Assembly (NCBI GenBank): GCA_029007845.1
Contig: JAQXIP010000064.1
Span: 1 to 46,515 of the forward strand
DNA from: Clostridiales bacterium
Lineage (GTDB): Bacteria; Bacillota; Clostridia; Lachnospirales; Lachnospiraceae
Direction of reading: 5' to 3'
DNA: 46,515 bases
Positions within the stretch are counted from its first letter, which is position 1, and each line of letters begins with the position of its first letter. The notes beneath the pieces were generated by a model that saw only the letters and a list, made by a program, of their open reading frames with translations, did not search any database and had not been told where the DNA came from. Positions 45,858 to 46,515 of this stretch are shown here, piece after piece. Made by a program: the position numbers and the translations under genes.

Positions 45858-46280
45858 ATGGAAGAAAAAGAAATTTCGGTGAATACTTCAGAAAATCAGA
45901 TCCGTTATGAGGAGAGAAAACGAACCTTATTCCTTGGACTTCCAATCTGTTTTACAAAATATCAGATTGGTACCCAGAAGCTTACGAGAAAGGCAGGGCT
46001 GTTCTCAACATCAGAAGATGATATTTATCTGTATAAGATTCAGGATGTCCGATTGACACGCTCTTTTTTGGAGAGGCTGTTCGGAACGGGAACCGTTATT
46101 TGTTTTGGCGGTGATGTGACCGATCCGGAATTAAAGCTGATTCATATTAAGCATGCAAAAGAAATCAAAGATTATATTATGGATGCAGCAGAAAACGAAC
46201 GGATCCGGAAACGGACTCTTCATACCCTTGATATTTCCGGAACCGGTTCTGCTGAGATGGATTTTGATGACTTAAATTGA
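45858..46280 (+). CDS. Bacterial PH-domain (bPH2/YdbT-like) protein
   Basis: 140 residues from ATG 45858, seven bases after GGAGGAG. The longer frame to 45834 starts before that site. Residues 20-110 form a PH-like fold: TKYQIGTQKLTRKAGLFST, then YLYKIQDVRLTRS, then a hydrophobic VICFG strand and HIKHAKEIKDYI, the order seen in YdbS/YdbT-like domains. No membrane span is evident, unlike YdbT. It ends with a short acidic tail. The upstream lipoprotein gene is probably cotranscribed. Exact role unknown. Confidence 0.8.
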   Translation: MEEKEISVNTSENQIRYEERKRTLFLGLPICFTKYQIGTQKLTRKAGLFSTSEDDIYLYKIQDVRLTRSFLERLFGTGTVICFGGDVTDPELKLIHIKHAKEIKDYIMDAAENERIRKRTLHTLDISGTGSAEMDFDDLN

Positions 46281-46302
46281 TCTGGAAGCTGAGAGACCGG
46301 AG

Positions 46303-46333
46303 AACCCGCCAAGGCATATTTGGCGGGTTTTTT
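46303..46333 (+). terminator. Strong intrinsic terminator
   Basis: AACCCGCCAA (46303-46312) pairs exactly with TTGGCGGGTT (46320-46329) around a seven-base loop, and T residues run on to 46333. It ends the lipoprotein/PH-domain unit before the rRNA promoter. Confidence 0.93.
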
Positions 46334-46345
46334 GTAGAATTGAGC

Positions 46346-46384
46346 CTATTTTTGTAAAAAAATAAAAAAAATACAAAAAAAGTG
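46346..46384 (+). promoter_or_regulatory. A-rich UP-like element
   Basis: A stretch of repeated A and T runs lies directly upstream of the -35. UP elements bind the RNA polymerase alpha subunit and are typical of rRNA promoters. The call rests on composition and position. Confidence 0.55.
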
Positions 46385-46413
46385 TTGACAGTGTAATAAG
46401 CGGGTGCTATAAT
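46385..46413 (+). promoter_or_regulatory. Perfect-consensus extended -10 promoter, probably of an rRNA operon
   Basis: TTGACA (46385-46390), a 17-base spacer and TATAAT (46408-46413) with TGC before the -10. The transcribed leader holds CTTGATAACTGAACAGTG (46482-46499), a sequence type common before 16S rRNA in Clostridia. No gene starts within the window, so the rRNA identity of the target is inferred. Confidence 0.8.
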
Positions 46414-46515
46414 CGTTATTGCTGACGCGGTAAAGAACAAAAACAAAAACGCCGCAAAGCCTTGAAAAACAAGAAAAGAACCTTGATAACTGAACAGTGA
46501 AACAACCTCGAAAAT

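Overview
The window is chromosomal DNA from a low-GC, endospore-forming Clostridia bacterium, most likely a member of the Lachnospiraceae. This rests on the presence of Spo0A and SpoIVB, strong AGGAGG-type ribosome binding sites, the monoderm type IV pilus gene set (no PilP or PilQ), a clostridial-type tmRNA tag (AEDNLAIAA) and the gene neighbourhoods. I cannot name the genus. Nearly everything reads on the + strand, and no insertion sequence, prophage, CRISPR array or tRNA gene is visible.

Region 1 (1-13140) is a type IV pilus locus. It holds the 3' end of a pilin, a prepilin peptidase (pilD), a fused PilM-PilN, PilO, four prepilin-like proteins (one lacking the usual Glu at +5), and a 1572-residue extracytoplasmic protein in the slot where PilY1 sits in proteobacterial minor-pilin operons. 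A terminator closes the run. This is the least described part of the window. Region 2 (13158-14625) is a secreted SH3b-NlpC/P60 cell-wall hydrolase with its own extended -10 promoter and a perfect match to the WalR box.

Region 3 (14664-25587) carries a membrane protein, a membrane-anchored MutS-family ATPase translationally coupled to RNase HI, then mutS, mutL, miaA, an LppM-like lipoprotein and a PLP enzyme of the YnbB (methionine gamma-lyase-like) family. Region 4 (25616-29615) is recN, spoIVB and spo0A, with a 0A box and a sigma-A type promoter before spo0A. Region 5 (29708-32860) is glycogen synthase and a Na/Pi cotransporter-family protein with a PhoU-like tail.

Region 6 (32899-37769) is lower glycolysis: gap, pgk, tpiA and gpmI, with hairpins after gap and tpiA. 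Region 7 (37772-41367) holds secG, rnr, smpB and ssrA (tmRNA), the export and trans-translation/RNA quality-control cluster. Region 8 (41463-46280) is an OmpR-type two-component system, citrate synthase, a lipoprotein and a bacterial PH-domain protein, ending at a strong terminator. The last 165 bases hold an A-rich UP-like element and a perfect-consensus extended -10 promoter that probably drives a ribosomal RNA operon just beyond the window.

Several start codons were moved downstream of the longest open frame to match a ribosome binding site; each entry gives the reason.
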